Shown: positions 1 to 8,190 of the stretch, piece by piece
Numbering within the stretch: position 1 is the first letter of the stretch
Layout of the letters: every line of letters starts with the position of its first letter
Assembly: GCA_937958625.1 (NCBI GenBank)
Contig: CALGNO010000028.1
Location: 1-44,445 of the forward strand
Source: an uncultured Neomegalonema sp.
GTDB lineage: Bacteria; Pseudomonadota; Alphaproteobacteria; Rhodobacterales; Rhodobacteraceae
Direction of reading: 5' to 3'
Length of the DNA: 44,445 nt
Translations under genes and position numbers: made by a program
The notes under the pieces: generated by a model
Databases searched by the model: none
What the model saw: the letters and a program-made list of their open reading frames with translations, nothing else
What the model was told of the DNA's origin: nothing

Positions 1-392
1 GTATCGAAACTGCCGATCTTGGCCGCGTCGAATGGCACATCCCAAACCAGAAAGGGCCGCTTTGAGAGGTCAAGCGCGGTCCGTGTCAGGGCCTCGTCCA
101 TGGCGAGCAGGCACGAACCATAGCGCCGGATACCCTTATAATCCCCCAGCGCTTGCACCAGTGCGAGGCCCAGCGCGATGCCGGTATCCTCAACGGTGTG
201 GTGATCGTCGATATGCAGGTCGCCCTCGGCGCGCACTTTCATGTCGATCAAGGAATGGCGCGCGAGTTGTTCCAGCATATGGTCAAAGAACCCGACGCCG
301 GTCTTCACATCATACTGGCCAGTGCCGTCGAGATTGATCTCGACGGCGATTTTGGTCTCGGTGGTGTTTCGTTCGATTACAGCACTGCGCAT
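1..392 (-). CDS. hisB: Imidazoleglycerol-phosphate dehydratase, 3' end cut by window edge
   Basis: Histidine biosynthesis enzyme that dehydrates imidazole glycerol phosphate to imidazole acetol phosphate in the cytoplasm. About 130 N-terminal residues are visible, reading from the ATG at 392 to the left edge. They contain the family's metal-binding signatures: GFFDHML followed by an HSLID stretch, then [14 protein letters not shown], which carries the paired histidines and glutamate that bind Mn2+. The protein is the single-function type, because the ATG leads straight into the dehydratase domain and no phosphatase domain precedes it. It lies downstream of the exported-protein gene on the same strand and divergent from hslV, an arrangement common in alphaproteobacteria. 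The C-terminal third is outside the window. Confidence 0.95.
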   Translation of the reverse strand, partial: MRSAVIERNTTETKIAVEINLDGTGQYDVKTGVGFFDHMLEQLARHSLIDMKVRAEGDLHIDDHHTVEDTGIALGLALVQALGDYKGIRRYGSCLLAMDEALTRTALDLSKRPFLVWDVPFDAAKIGSFD

Positions 393-452
393 GGGAAAGG
401 CCCTCCGGCGCTGCTCCTAGCGTATTTCTGCGCGCATTTGAATGGCGAAGCG

Positions 453-962
453 TTACTCAGCCGCGCTGCGGAAGAAATCGAGGGTGGTGCCCTGGGGGTC
501 CAGCACCACATGAAATTCCACGCGGCCCGCCTCGCCCGGCCCTAACCCACCTTGAAACGACCAGACGAGATCACCCCCGCGCCCTCCGGCGGGCGGCATG
601 GGTCGCGCAGGCCAAAGGCCGGGGGGCGTCTCCACATGGGCGGCGGAACCGGGCAGATAGACCATGAACTCCGGCACGGGTGTACGTAGCTCCACCTTGC
701 GGATCGAGAAATCGCCATCATTGGTATAGTCGGTACGATAAATCACACATTGCCCCGCCGCGAGGGTCTTTTCAGTACCAAAATGCGCGTTATCGCCGGG
801 CTCATCGGCCAGATCGCCATCGCAGTTGCTATCGACGGCGGCAGTCAGATGCAGACGCAGGGACATGTCACGCTCGACTCCGGGGGTCGCAGCGCCGGCC
901 TCTCCCAACGCCGCAACCAGACAGAGCAACCCGAGGGTCGCGGCGATTCTTGGTCGGGTCAT
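453..962 (-). CDS. Exported protein of unknown function
   Basis: Predicted 169-residue protein. The start at 962 is chosen because it begins a clean Sec signal peptide (MTRPRIAATL, then a Leu/Ala-rich core ending near GEAGA|ATPG); the open frame runs on to 1049 but that extension is arginine-rich and unlikely. The mature part has an Asp/Asn-rich stretch, two cysteines-bearing segments (SNCDGDL and GQCVIYRTDYTNDGD) and a beta-rich C-terminus ending in LDPQGTTLDFF. The composition, with phrases like YTNDGD and LGPGEAGRVEFHV, resembles DUF11-type extracellular beta-sandwich domains, but I do not recognise a specific family. It is transcribed toward hisB with about 60 bases between them. Function unknown. 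Confidence 0.65.
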   Translation of the reverse strand: MTRPRIAATLGLLCLVAALGEAGAATPGVERDMSLRLHLTAAVDSNCDGDLADEPGDNAHFGTEKTLAAGQCVIYRTDYTNDGDFSIRKVELRTPVPEFMVYLPGSAAHVETPPGLWPARPMPPAGGRGGDLVWSFQGGLGPGEAGRVEFHVVLDPQGTTLDFFRSAAE

Positions 963-1122
963 CGGGGGGCACTCCTGCTGCTGACAGAAGTGTCTTTGCG
1001 AGAAACGGGCCGGGTGCCCTCGTGCGAGAATTGCACCGCGACGGAACAATCACGGTCAATACAGATTAATGACGGTGTGTGCGAAGAAACGCACGGCTTA
1101 TCTGCTTGAAGGAATCTTTGTC

Positions 1123-1197
1123 ATGAGCGGTATCATTTACCTTGTCGGTCTCGTCGTTGTCGTCATCGCGGTATTGTCGTTCTTCGGGCTCGCCTGA
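1123..1197 (+). CDS. 24-residue single-span membrane microprotein, copy 1
   Basis: A 24-residue open frame starting ATG with a good ribosome site (GAAGGA at 1108-1113, nine bases upstream). Almost the whole peptide is one hydrophobic helix: it starts MSGIIYLVG, continues with Val/Ile residues and ends SFFGLA. A second gene of exactly the same length and pattern follows 38 bases downstream (1236-1310). Thirteen of 24 residues are identical between them, and about six of the conserved codons differ only synonymously (for example ATC/ATT Ile4, TAC/TAT Tyr6, GGT/GGC Gly9), which supports real coding. Function unknown; a small inner-membrane peptide is inferred. No partner is evident. Confidence 0.7.
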   Translation: MSGIIYLVGLVVVVIAVLSFFGLA

Positions 1198-1235
1198 AAC
1201 ATCTGCACAATAAAGCTGCAACAGAGGAATTACCC

Positions 1236-1310
1236 ATGAGAAACATTATTTATATCATCGGCGTGATCGTCGTCGTCATCGTGGTTTTGCGTTTGGCCGG
1301 TATCGCCTGA
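1236..1310 (+). CDS. 24-residue single-span membrane microprotein, copy 2
   Basis: Tandem paralogue of the gene at 1123-1197, same length of 24 residues. It starts MRNIIYIIG and ends LRLAGIA around a Val/Ile-rich transmembrane core. A ribosome site AGAGGA lies at 1223-1228, seven bases before the ATG. It has one extra positive charge at each end (Arg2, Arg19) compared with copy 1. The two genes probably share a transcript because only 38 bases separate them and each has its own ribosome site. Downstream is a short inverted repeat and then hslV. No known function is assigned. Confidence 0.7.
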   Translation: MRNIIYIIGVIVVVIVVLRLAGIA

Positions 1311-1341
1311 ACCATCACTTCAGCGTCACCGGGAACGATAA

Positions 1342-1371
1342 AAGGGGCGGGGTCGATGGGCTCTGCCCCTT
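1342..1371 (+). repeat. Short inverted repeat between microprotein genes and hslV
   Basis: AAGGGGC at 1342-1348 pairs with GCCCCTT at 1365-1371 around a 16-base loop. It could be a weak terminator for the microprotein transcript or part of an hslV leader. A CTTGAC hexamer at 1369-1374 overlaps its right arm and could be a sigma-32 or sigma-70 type -35 box, but I see no convincing -10 box before the hslV ATG at 1405. Confidence 0.3.
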
Positions 1372-1404
1372 GACTTTCCGGGCCGCTCGCCAGACATCCC
1401 AGCC

Positions 1405-1962
1405 ATGACAGAGCATACCGAACGCAAGGGCTGGCGCGGCACGACCATCGTCGCGGTTCGCAAGGATGGGATCGCGGCCATTGCCGGGGACGGACAGGTC
1501 TCCCTCGGCCAGACCGTTATCAAGGGCAATGCGCGCAAGGTGCGGCGACTGAGCGTCGGCGGCCATGAAGTGATCGTCGGCTTTGCCGGGGCCACCGCCG
1601 ATGCCTTTACCCTGTTCGAACGCCTTGAAACCAAGCTGGAAGCGCATCCGGGACAGCTGATGCGCGCCGCCGTCGAACTGGCGAAAGATTGGCGTACCGA
1701 CCGTTACCTGCGAAAACTGGAGGCGATGCTGATCGTCGCCGACCGTGAGGTGACTCTGGTGCTGACCGGCCAAGGCGATGTGCTCGAACCTGAACACGGC
1801 GTCACGGCCATCGGGTCGGGGGGCAACTATGCCCTTGCCGCCGCCATGGCTTTGCACGAGACCGACGCCTCCGCCGATGAAGTCGCGCGCAAGGCGATGA
1901 AAATTGCGGCTGACATCTGTGTCTACACGAACCACAGCGTCATTCTGGAAACGATCGAGTGA
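1405..1962 (+). CDS. hslV: ATP-dependent protease HslUV, peptidase subunit
   Basis: Proteasome-like threonine peptidase that forms the proteolytic core of the HslUV (ClpQY) protease; HslU unfolds the substrates. The 185-residue protein carries the conserved N-terminal block around [10 protein letters not shown]; Thr13, exposed after removal of a short propeptide, is the expected nucleophile. Further family blocks are [34 protein letters not shown] and [13 protein letters not shown]. The ATG at 1405 is favoured because it leaves the usual short propeptide, though no strong ribosome site is visible. The stop codon overlaps the GTG start of the next gene, so a membrane protein gene separates hslV from hslU. 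Confidence 0.96.
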   Translation: MTEHTERKGWRGTTIVAVRKDGIAAIAGDGQVSLGQTVIKGNARKVRRLSVGGHEVIVGFAGATADAFTLFERLETKLEAHPGQLMRAAVELAKDWRTDRYLRKLEAMLIVADREVTLVLTGQGDVLEPEHGVTAIGSGGNYALAAAMALHETDASADEVARKAMKIAADICVYTNHSVILETIE

Positions 1963-3029
1963 CTGCCCCAGCCGAATCCGGCGGCGCGCTGACCATCGCG
2001 GTGGCCGAGGGCGTTATCACTCAGGCTCAGGCCGATGCCATCCGTGCAATCGACGCACGCGGCAAGGCAAAAGATGAGCCGTTTACGCTGGTCAATAATT
2101 TCGGCGACCTGTTCCTCTGCCTTGGCCTTTTAATCGTCTATCTGTCCATCAGCCGATTTACGCTATTGATCGGGATAGAACCGCTGTTCGTCTATCTCGG
2201 CTTTGCCGCCCTTTTCTGGGTTTTGGCCGACATTTTTGTCTTCAAGGCGCGGCGCAAGTTTCCTGCGGTGATTTCGGCGTTGTTGTTTGTCTGGCTCGGA
2301 TTTCAGGCGTGGATGATCGCCGTCCCCGAAAGTTTCTCGGTCGAAAGGCTCGTAGCCGGGCGAGGGACGCTCGTCCCCCTCGGGGTGCTGACCGTGCTGT
2401 TCACGGCGGCGTTGGTGCGCTTTCGCCTGCCGATCCTCGTCCTGGGCGTGTCGGTCAGTGCGGTGCTGATGGTCTTTACTTATGCGATGCGCCATGTGGA
2501 GCCGCTGGCGGCATTCTCGGTGCTGGCGCTCTGCGGCGCGGCGCTGTTGGCCGTTGGTATTTATCTCGATCTGCGCGACCGCTCGCGAACGGGGCCAGAG
2601 CATGAGTGGGCGCTGTGGCTCTTCGTCGTCGGCTCGCCGCTGCTGGTGCATGGCATCATGCTGCACCAGTTGAAGGCGTTTTTGCCCACCGCCATCGGCT
2701 TTACCGCTGCCGGTGCCAGCCCCGATATGCTGGTCGATCAGATGGGCGGGATCATCCTGACCATATCCGGTCTCGCCATCCTCTTCACCCTGCTCGGGCT
2801 GATCCTCGACCGGCGGTCGCTGGTCGCCTCGTCGCTGCTGTATTTTACCGGCGTTCTCAGCTATGCGGCGTGGCAGTCCGGCGCGGGACTTTCGGTTATC
2901 TTCGCCGCCGTACCCCTGACCATCGGCCTGCTGGTGATCGTGCTTGGCCTTGCCTGGAATCCCCTCCGAGACCTGATATTGCGCCTGTTCCCCATCGCGC
3001 GATGGTTCCGCCCTCCCTCGAAAGTCTGA
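1959..3029 (+). CDS. Polytopic membrane protein inserted between hslV and hslU
   Basis: A 356-residue protein with a soluble N-terminus of about 45 residues (containing the phrase [15 protein letters not shown], which suggests a short helical domain) followed by about eight to ten hydrophobic segments to the C-terminus. It resembles the loosely defined DUF2157-type membrane proteins in this layout, but I do not recognise it firmly. It begins with GTG overlapping the hslV stop (GTGA at 1959-1962) and ends one base before the hslU ATG, so it is very likely translated in the hslVU operon. hslV and hslU are normally adjacent, which makes this position notable. Function unknown. Confidence 0.8.
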   Translation: MTAPAESGGALTIAVAEGVITQAQADAIRAIDARGKAKDEPFTLVNNFGDLFLCLGLLIVYLSISRFTLLIGIEPLFVYLGFAALFWVLADIFVFKARRKFPAVISALLFVWLGFQAWMIAVPESFSVERLVAGRGTLVPLGVLTVLFTAALVRFRLPILVLGVSVSAVLMVFTYAMRHVEPLAAFSVLALCGAALLAVGIYLDLRDRSRTGPEHEWALWLFVVGSPLLVHGIMLHQLKAFLPTAIGFTAAGASPDMLVDQMGGIILTISGLAILFTLLGLILDRRSLVASSLLYFTGVLSYAAWQSGAGLSVIFAAVPLTIGLLVIVLGLAWNPLRDLILRLFPIARWFRPPSKV

Positions 3030-3030
3030 C

Positions 3031-4338
3031 ATGTCCTCACTTACGCCTCGCGAAATCGTCTCCGAACTCGACCGGTTCATCATCGGCCAAAAGGATGCCA
3101 AGCGCGCCGTCGCGGTCGCCCTGCGCAACCGCTGGCGCAGGCAACAGGTGGCCGAGGATTTTCGCGGCGAGATCCTGCCCAAGAACATCCTGATGATCGG
3201 ACCGACCGGCGTCGGCAAAACCGAAATCTCACGCCGCCTGGCCAAGCTGGCCGACGCGCCCTTTACCAAGGTCGAGGCAACGAAATTCACCGAGGTCGGT
3301 TATGTGGGCCGAGATGTGGAACAGATCATCCGAGACCTGGTGGAATCTGCCATCGTCATGGTGCGCGACAAGCGGCGGCTGGAGATGCGGCCCAAGGCCC
3401 ACGGAGCCGCAGAAAATCGCGTCCTCGATGCGCTGGTCGGGGCCACAGCGTCCGAGTCTACCCGCGACAGCTTTCGCAAGAAACTGCGCAATAACGAACT
3501 CGATGACCGCGAGATCGAGCTGGAAATCGCCGATACGTCCAACCCGTTCGGCAGTATGGATATTCCGGGTCAGCCGGGCGGGTCGATGGGCATGATCAAC
3601 CTCTCGGACATGCTTGGCAAGGCCATGGGCGGGCGTACCCGCAAGCGCAAGATGAAGGTCATCGACAGCTTTGACGTGCTGGTCGCTGAGGAAGCCGACA
3701 AGCTGATCGACGACGAGGGCATCACCCGCGACGCGACCCACGCGGTTGAGGAGAGCGGGATCGTCTTCCTAGACGAGATCGACAAGATCGCCGCGCGCAA
3801 GGACGCCGGCGGGGCCGATGTCTCCCGCGAGGGCGTGCAGCGCGACCTGCTGCCCCTGATCGAGGGCACGACGGTTTCGACCAAGCATGGGCCGGTGAAG
3901 ACCGACCATATCCTCTTCATCGCCTCAGGCGCGTTTCATGTGTCCAAGCCGTCGGACCTGTTGCCCGAATTGCAAGGCCGCCTGCCAATCCGCGTCGAAT
4001 TGCGCGCCCTGACCAAGGACGATTTCCGCCGCATCCTGACTGAACCGGACAATTCGCTGATAAAGCAATACACTGCACTGATGCAGGCCGAAGACGTGAC
4101 GCTGACCTTTACCGATGACGGCGTGGACGCCATCGCCGAGGTCTCTGCCGAGATCAACACATCGGTCGAGAATATAGGTGCGCGCCGCCTGCATACGGTA
4201 CTGGAGCGGATTCTGGACGACCTGTCCTATGCCGCCTCGGACAAGGGCGGCGAGACCGTCGAGGTGGATCGCGCCTATGTCGAGCGCGAAATCGGTGATC
4301 TGGCCCGCGACGTCGATCTCAGCCGCTATGTGCTATGA
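3031..4338 (+). CDS. hslU: ATP-dependent protease HslUV, ATPase subunit
   Basis: AAA+ unfoldase (ClpY) that recognises, unfolds and feeds proteins to HslV. The 435-residue length is typical. It opens with the family's [16 protein letters not shown] block, has a Walker A P-loop GPTGVGKT at residues 57-64, a GYVGRDVE pore-loop motif, Walker B in [10 protein letters not shown] with the intermediate I domain before it, sensor region [13 protein letters not shown]-type sequence and the [19 protein letters not shown]-terminal block. It starts one base after the membrane protein gene. The next gene (YqgE) follows after 46 bases. Confidence 0.97.
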   Translation: MSSLTPREIVSELDRFIIGQKDAKRAVAVALRNRWRRQQVAEDFRGEILPKNILMIGPTGVGKTEISRRLAKLADAPFTKVEATKFTEVGYVGRDVEQIIRDLVESAIVMVRDKRRLEMRPKAHGAAENRVLDALVGATASESTRDSFRKKLRNNELDDREIELEIADTSNPFGSMDIPGQPGGSMGMINLSDMLGKAMGGRTRKRKMKVIDSFDVLVAEEADKLIDDEGITRDATHAVEESGIVFLDEIDKIAARKDAGGADVSREGVQRDLLPLIEGTTVSTKHGPVKTDHILFIASGAFHVSKPSDLLPELQGRLPIRVELRALTKDDFRRILTEPDNSLIKQYTALMQAEDVTLTFTDDGVDAIAEVSAEINTSVENIGARRLHTVLERILDDLSYAASDKGGETVEVDRAYVEREIGDLARDVDLSRYVL

Positions 4339-4384
4339 TGCAGCGGCCATTGAAGCGGCGATACGGCAACCCATCTAGGCATGG

Positions 4385-4975
4385 ATGACAGCGCGCGAAG
4401 AAACAGATACCGGCGACGGCAAAAGCCTTGAGGGCCAGTTCCTGATTGCCATGCCCGGCATCGGCGATCCGCGCTTTCACCGCTCGGTGATCTTCGTCTG
4501 TGCCCACTCGGATGAGGGCGCGATGGGTCTGATCGTCAATCGCGGGGCCGACGGGCTGGCGTTTTCGGACCTGCTGAAACAGCTCGAAATCGAGCCGGAC
4601 CCGTCCGTTGATGGCAGCGGACCGATACGATTCGGCGGACCGGTGGAGACAAATCGCGGTTTTGTCCTGCATTCCACCGATTACGGCGACGATGCCGCGC
4701 TGGAGATAGAGGGCGGGTTTCGACTGACCGGCACCGTCGACATTCTGCGCGACATTGCCGGTGGCCGTGGCCCTGCTTCACACCTGATTGCCCTTGGCTA
4801 TACCGGGTGGGCGGCAGGACAGCTCGAGCAGGAAATTCAGCAAAATGGCTGGCTCGCCTGTGATGCCGAGGCGGCGCTGATCTTCGATGGCGATGATGAC
4901 GCGAAGTGGGTGCAAGCGCTCTCTACGCTGGGGATTTCGCCGGAACTGCTATCGGCAGAGGGCGGCACGGCCTGA
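4385..4975 (+). CDS. YqgE/AlgH family protein (DUF179)
   Basis: A 196-residue member of the UPF0301/YqgE-AlgH family. The diagnostic opening [17 protein letters not shown], followed by [21 protein letters not shown], and the later [11 protein letters not shown] region are visible. The family is widespread and structurally known but its biochemical role is unsettled; AlgH was named for an effect on alginate regulation in Pseudomonas. It follows hslU by 46 bases on the same strand. The start at 4385 has only a weak ribosome site, and an out-of-frame ATG lies at 4381. It converges with the EAL gene on the other strand. Confidence 0.9.
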   Translation: MTAREETDTGDGKSLEGQFLIAMPGIGDPRFHRSVIFVCAHSDEGAMGLIVNRGADGLAFSDLLKQLEIEPDPSVDGSGPIRFGGPVETNRGFVLHSTDYGDDAALEIEGGFRLTGTVDILRDIAGGRGPASHLIALGYTGWAAGQLEQEIQQNGWLACDAEAALIFDGDDDAKWVQALSTLGISPELLSAEGGTA

Positions 4976-5060
4976 TCGCGCGGGATCTTTCGACGTGACA
5001 GACAATCGCTTGCATTGGCAGGTTCCGGATCGAGATATTCCCCACCCGGTAGCTCCAAGT

Positions 5061-6308
5061 TCAGTCGCGCCCGGTGATCGCCTGCCCGGGCATGGCCAAC
5101 CCAAAATGCTCGCCCTGACCGTAATCGACGCCGAGCTGCGCCAGGGCTTCGGCCTGTTTCGCACTGGCAATGCCCTCGGCCACGACGCGAGCGTCAAGCT
5201 GGTGCGCCAGTTCCACGATCTTCGCCACGATGACTGCGCCGCGTGCATTCGAGCCGGTGCCATCGAGGAAAGACCGGTCGATCTTTACCACGTCCACCAC
5301 GAGATCCCGCAGGTAGGATAAATTGGAATACTCAACCCCAAAATCATCCAGCGCGACCCAGGCCCCGCCCGCGCGCAGGGTCGCGAGCGATTGCTGCGCT
5401 TCAGGCATCTCGCGGATCATCGCCGTTTCGGTCAATTCCAGCGTCAGGGCGCTCAACCCCACCTCGGCAAACGCAGCACGCGCATCGGCGACAAAATCAG
5501 CATTGGCGAGTTGCGGCGCGGCGACATTGACCGCGATACGGGCAGGACAAGCGTCGCCCAGCGTCTCGCGCCATGTCTTCATCTGCGCGGCGGCCACATG
5601 CAGGGCGATGCGGCCCAGTTCGTGGATCAACCCGGTTTTCTCAGCCGATTCAATAAATTGACCGGGAAACAATAACCCACCGCCGTTTTCATCAACCACC
5701 CGCATCAGCGCTTCGACGCTCGTCATCCGGCCATCGGATAGGCGCACGACCGGCTGGTAGTGCAGGATCACCTGCCCCGCATCGACGGCGCGTTTCAGGA
5801 TGCCGACGGTCTCCATCTCGGCGGTTTCAAGCGTCAGCATCTCCGACGTGCCATTGACCGGGTCGAGGGCAAGGGCCACGCCGCTGCCCGCTCGTTCGGC
5901 CTGTTCCAACGCTTCGGTCAGGGCCGCGCGGGCCTCGGTGTCTTCGGCATCGCAGGCCGTGACCGTGAAAGCCGCGTTCAGGCGCGGGAAGATCGGCCCC
6001 AGCGAGGACTCAACAGGCGCCGCCAGACTGTCGAGCAACCTGCGCACCACCGGGATCGGGTCGCTGGCATCGGTGCTGCGCTGGCCGACGCGGATCACCA
6101 TCAGATATTGATTGCGGGTCAAGACTGTGCGCCCATCACCCGGACGCGCGGCCTTCATCACCCGGTCGGCAAGCGCCGTGCGCACTGCATCGGCCTCACC
6201 CGACAAACGCGCAAGGTCAGCATCGGCCAACCGCGCCGAAATCCGCACCAGCCACCCCTTGCGGCTGCGCCGGGACAGTGGACGCTTGGCAAAGCCGGGA
6301 ATCTTCAT
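5061..6308 (-). CDS. EAL-domain cyclic-di-GMP phosphodiesterase with degenerate GGDEF
   Basis: A 415-residue protein. Residues 165-410 form an EAL domain that should hydrolyse cyclic-di-GMP to pGpG. All expected catalytic or metal-binding positions can be seen: EAL at 199-201, Asn261, Glu294 in ELTET, the Asp321-Asp322 pair of DDFG, Lys342 in VKIDRSF, Glu378 in VAEGI and Gln398. The first 160 residues look like a GGDEF domain that has lost its active-site motif, so a regulatory rather than synthetic role is inferred. There is no membrane segment, so the protein should be cytoplasmic. Its ATG overlaps the stop of the acetyltransferase gene, making it the last gene of the long cytochrome oxidase unit. 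Confidence 0.88.
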   Translation of the reverse strand: MKIPGFAKRPLSRRSRKGWLVRISARLADADLARLSGEADAVRTALADRVMKAARPGDGRTVLTRNQYLMVIRVGQRSTDASDPIPVVRRLLDSLAAPVESSLGPIFPRLNAAFTVTACDAEDTEARAALTEALEQAERAGSGVALALDPVNGTSEMLTLETAEMETVGILKRAVDAGQVILHYQPVVRLSDGRMTSVEALMRVVDENGGGLLFPGQFIESAEKTGLIHELGRIALHVAAAQMKTWRETLGDACPARIAVNVAAPQLANADFVADARAAFAEVGLSALTLELTETAMIREMPEAQQSLATLRAGGAWVALDDFGVEYSNLSYLRDLVVDVVKIDRSFLDGTGSNARGAVIVAKIVELAHQLDARVVAEGIASAKQAEALAQLGVDYGQGEHFGLAMPGQAITGRD

Positions 6309-6907
6309 GACCGGGCATTCACAGCGAGGCGCGAATAGAGCACATGGTCTCGCACGGTGCCGTTGACCTCCAGATAGCCGCGCACGATGCCCTCCTCGGA
6401 AAACCCGCAGCGTTCGAGCAACGCACGCGACGCGGCGTTATCCTCAAGGCACGCAGCCTCCAGACGGATGAGATCGAGGGTATCGAAGGCAAAATCCGTC
6501 ACCGCCTCGACCGCGCCGCGCATATGGCCATGGCGCGCGTGGCGCTCGCCGATCCAATAGCCGAGCGAGGCACTGCGCGAGGGCGCGCGGCGGACATTTG
6601 ACACCGTTATTCCGCCGACCAGCGTATCAGGATTGCGGCGAAAGATCAGAAAAGCATAGGCGCGACCGGCGCTCGTTTCGGTATTGGCCCAACGTATCCG
6701 GCGCTTGAACGCGCTGCGCGACAGATGATCGTCGGGCCAGCGCGGCTCCCAAGGTTGCAAAAAATCACGGCTTTCCTGACGCAAAAGCGACCACGCGCTC
6801 TGGTCTTCCAAACGCGGCGCGCGCAAGCACAGGCTGTCGGTCAGCAGGACCGGAGAATCGCGATGGCCCCGCGCAGGGCCGAACCCGAAAAGCGCGCGCA
6901 GGCTCAT
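6305..6907 (-). CDS. GNAT N-acetyltransferase, RimJ-like
   Basis: A 200-residue acetyltransferase of the RimJ/RimL type, which acetylates protein N-termini or small amines with acetyl-CoA. The LTDSLCLRAPRLEDQSAW opening, the acetyl-CoA-binding stretch around GYWIGERHARHGHMRGAVEAV, and the DNAASRALLERCGFSEEG motif are characteristic. The P-loop is not the classical Q/RxxGxG/A form but has the R-H-G-H-M variant common in this subgroup. It shares one base with the M16 peptidase stop and four with the EAL start, indicating translational coupling. The substrate cannot be read from the sequence. Confidence 0.87.
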   Translation of the reverse strand: MSLRALFGFGPARGHRDSPVLLTDSLCLRAPRLEDQSAWSLLRQESRDFLQPWEPRWPDDHLSRSAFKRRIRWANTETSAGRAYAFLIFRRNPDTLVGGITVSNVRRAPSRSASLGYWIGERHARHGHMRGAVEAVTDFAFDTLDLIRLEAACLEDNAASRALLERCGFSEEGIVRGYLEVNGTVRDHVLYSRLAVNARS

Positions 6908-8190
6908 CAGGCCGCATGGCCAAACCGGTGCGGCAACCCGCCCGATTCAGGTCCGAGATAGACCGCCGAGGACGACGCCCCGTCGAGCAACACCCGCGCC
7001 GCCTGCCTCACCGCGCTCGCATCGACCCGGTCGACGATGGCAACAACCTCCTCCATCGGGATGGGCCGCCCCCTCAGGGCAATCTGGCGCGAGAGCGACT
7101 CGGCGCGGCGCATGGGCGACTCCAGCGCCATGACGAGACCGGCCTTCGATTGCGCCCGCGCCCGGCTCGCCTCTTCCTCGGTGATGTCATCGGCAGCGCG
7201 TTCCAGCACATCGAGGGCCAGTGACGCGAGCTCCTCCGCCTGCGCCGGACTGGTCGCGGCATAGATCGTCATCATGCCCGCATCCTCGAACGCCTCGGCG
7301 TAGGAATAGATGCTGTAGCAAAGCCCGCGATCTTCCCGCGCCTCCTGAAAGAGCCGTGAGGACATGCCGCCACCCAGCACCGCCGCCAACGCTTGCGTGC
7401 GGAATTGCGCCTCGAAATCGCGGCTGTCTGGGCCGTCAAAACCGAGGCAGACATGCGCCTGCTCAACATCCCGGACGATCCGCGCCGACCCCGCCGTATA
7501 GACCCCCGGCTCGCGCACCGGTGCGGGGCGGGATGGCATATCGCCGAACAGGCGCTCGGCGGCGGCAACCAGCGCATCGTGATCGACGGCCCCGGCAGCC
7601 GACAGGATGAGGCGGTCGGGCGCGTAGTGCTTGTCGAGATAAGTGCGGATTGTATCCCGGTCGAAACTCATGACCTTTTCCGGCGTGCCGATGATGGGCC
7701 GCCCCAGCGCCTGATCCGCGAAGCAGGTCTCCTGAAGGGTTTCCATCGCGACCATCGAGGGCATGTCGTTGCGCTCGCCGATCTCTTGCAGGATGACGTG
7801 GCGTTCCTTCTCGATCTCGCCCGCATCGAAGGTGGAATTGCGCAGGATGTCCGCGATCAGTTCGACGGCCATGGGCACATGCTCGGCCAGAACCCGCGCC
7901 TGATAGGCGGTAACTTCATAGTCGGTATAGGCGTTCAGGTCGCCGCCGACATCCTCGATCTCTTCGACAATCCGGCGCGCATTGCGGCTGGTCGTTCCCT
8001 TGAAGGCCATGTGCTCCAGCATGTGCGACAGGCCGCCCTCGGCCTCGGCCTCGTCCCGCGCTCCGGCGGTGGCTGAGACACCAAGGGCGGCGGATTTGAT
8101 ATGAGGCATATGCTCGGTGACAACGCGAAAACCGTTATCGAGCGTGGTGGCGCGAACCCGGCCATCCTCGATGGAGATTTCGGCGCTCAT
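6907..8190 (-). CDS. M16 family zinc peptidase (mitochondrial processing peptidase-like)
   Basis: A 427-residue pitrilysin-family metallopeptidase. The inverted zinc motif HxxEH is at His56-Glu59-His60 in LSHMLEHMAFKGT, and the distal zinc ligand Glu136 is at the expected distance (HVILQEI). The length and the N-terminal LDNGFRVVTEHMPH match the single-domain processing-peptidase-like subgroup found beside thrC in many alphaproteobacteria. The ATG overlaps the thrC stop in an ATGA arrangement. No signal peptide is visible. Physiological substrates are not known for this subgroup. Confidence 0.93.
   Translation of the reverse strand: MSAEISIEDGRVRATTLDNGFRVVTEHMPHIKSAALGVSATAGARDEAEAEGGLSHMLEHMAFKGTTSRNARRIVEEIEDVGGDLNAYTDYEVTAYQARVLAEHVPMAVELIADILRNSTFDAGEIEKERHVILQEIGERNDMPSMVAMETLQETCFADQALGRPIIGTPEKVMSFDRDTIRTYLDKHYAPDRLILSAAGAVDHDALVAAAERLFGDMPSRPAPVREPGVYTAGSARIVRDVEQAHVCLGFDGPDSRDFEAQFRTQALAAVLGGGMSSRLFQEAREDRGLCYSIYSYAEAFEDAGMMTIYAATSPAQAEELASLALDVLERAADDITEEEASRARAQSKAGLVMALESPMRRAESLSRQIALRGRPIPMEEVVAIVDRVDASAVRQAARVLLDGASSSAVYLGPESGGLPHRFGHAA

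Noticed and set aside
2163-3290. Minus-strand open frame of 375 codons opposite the hslV-hslU membrane protein
   Set aside because: Gln/Arg-rich antisense frame that also runs into hslU; composition is that of a shadow of a hydrophobic GC-rich gene.
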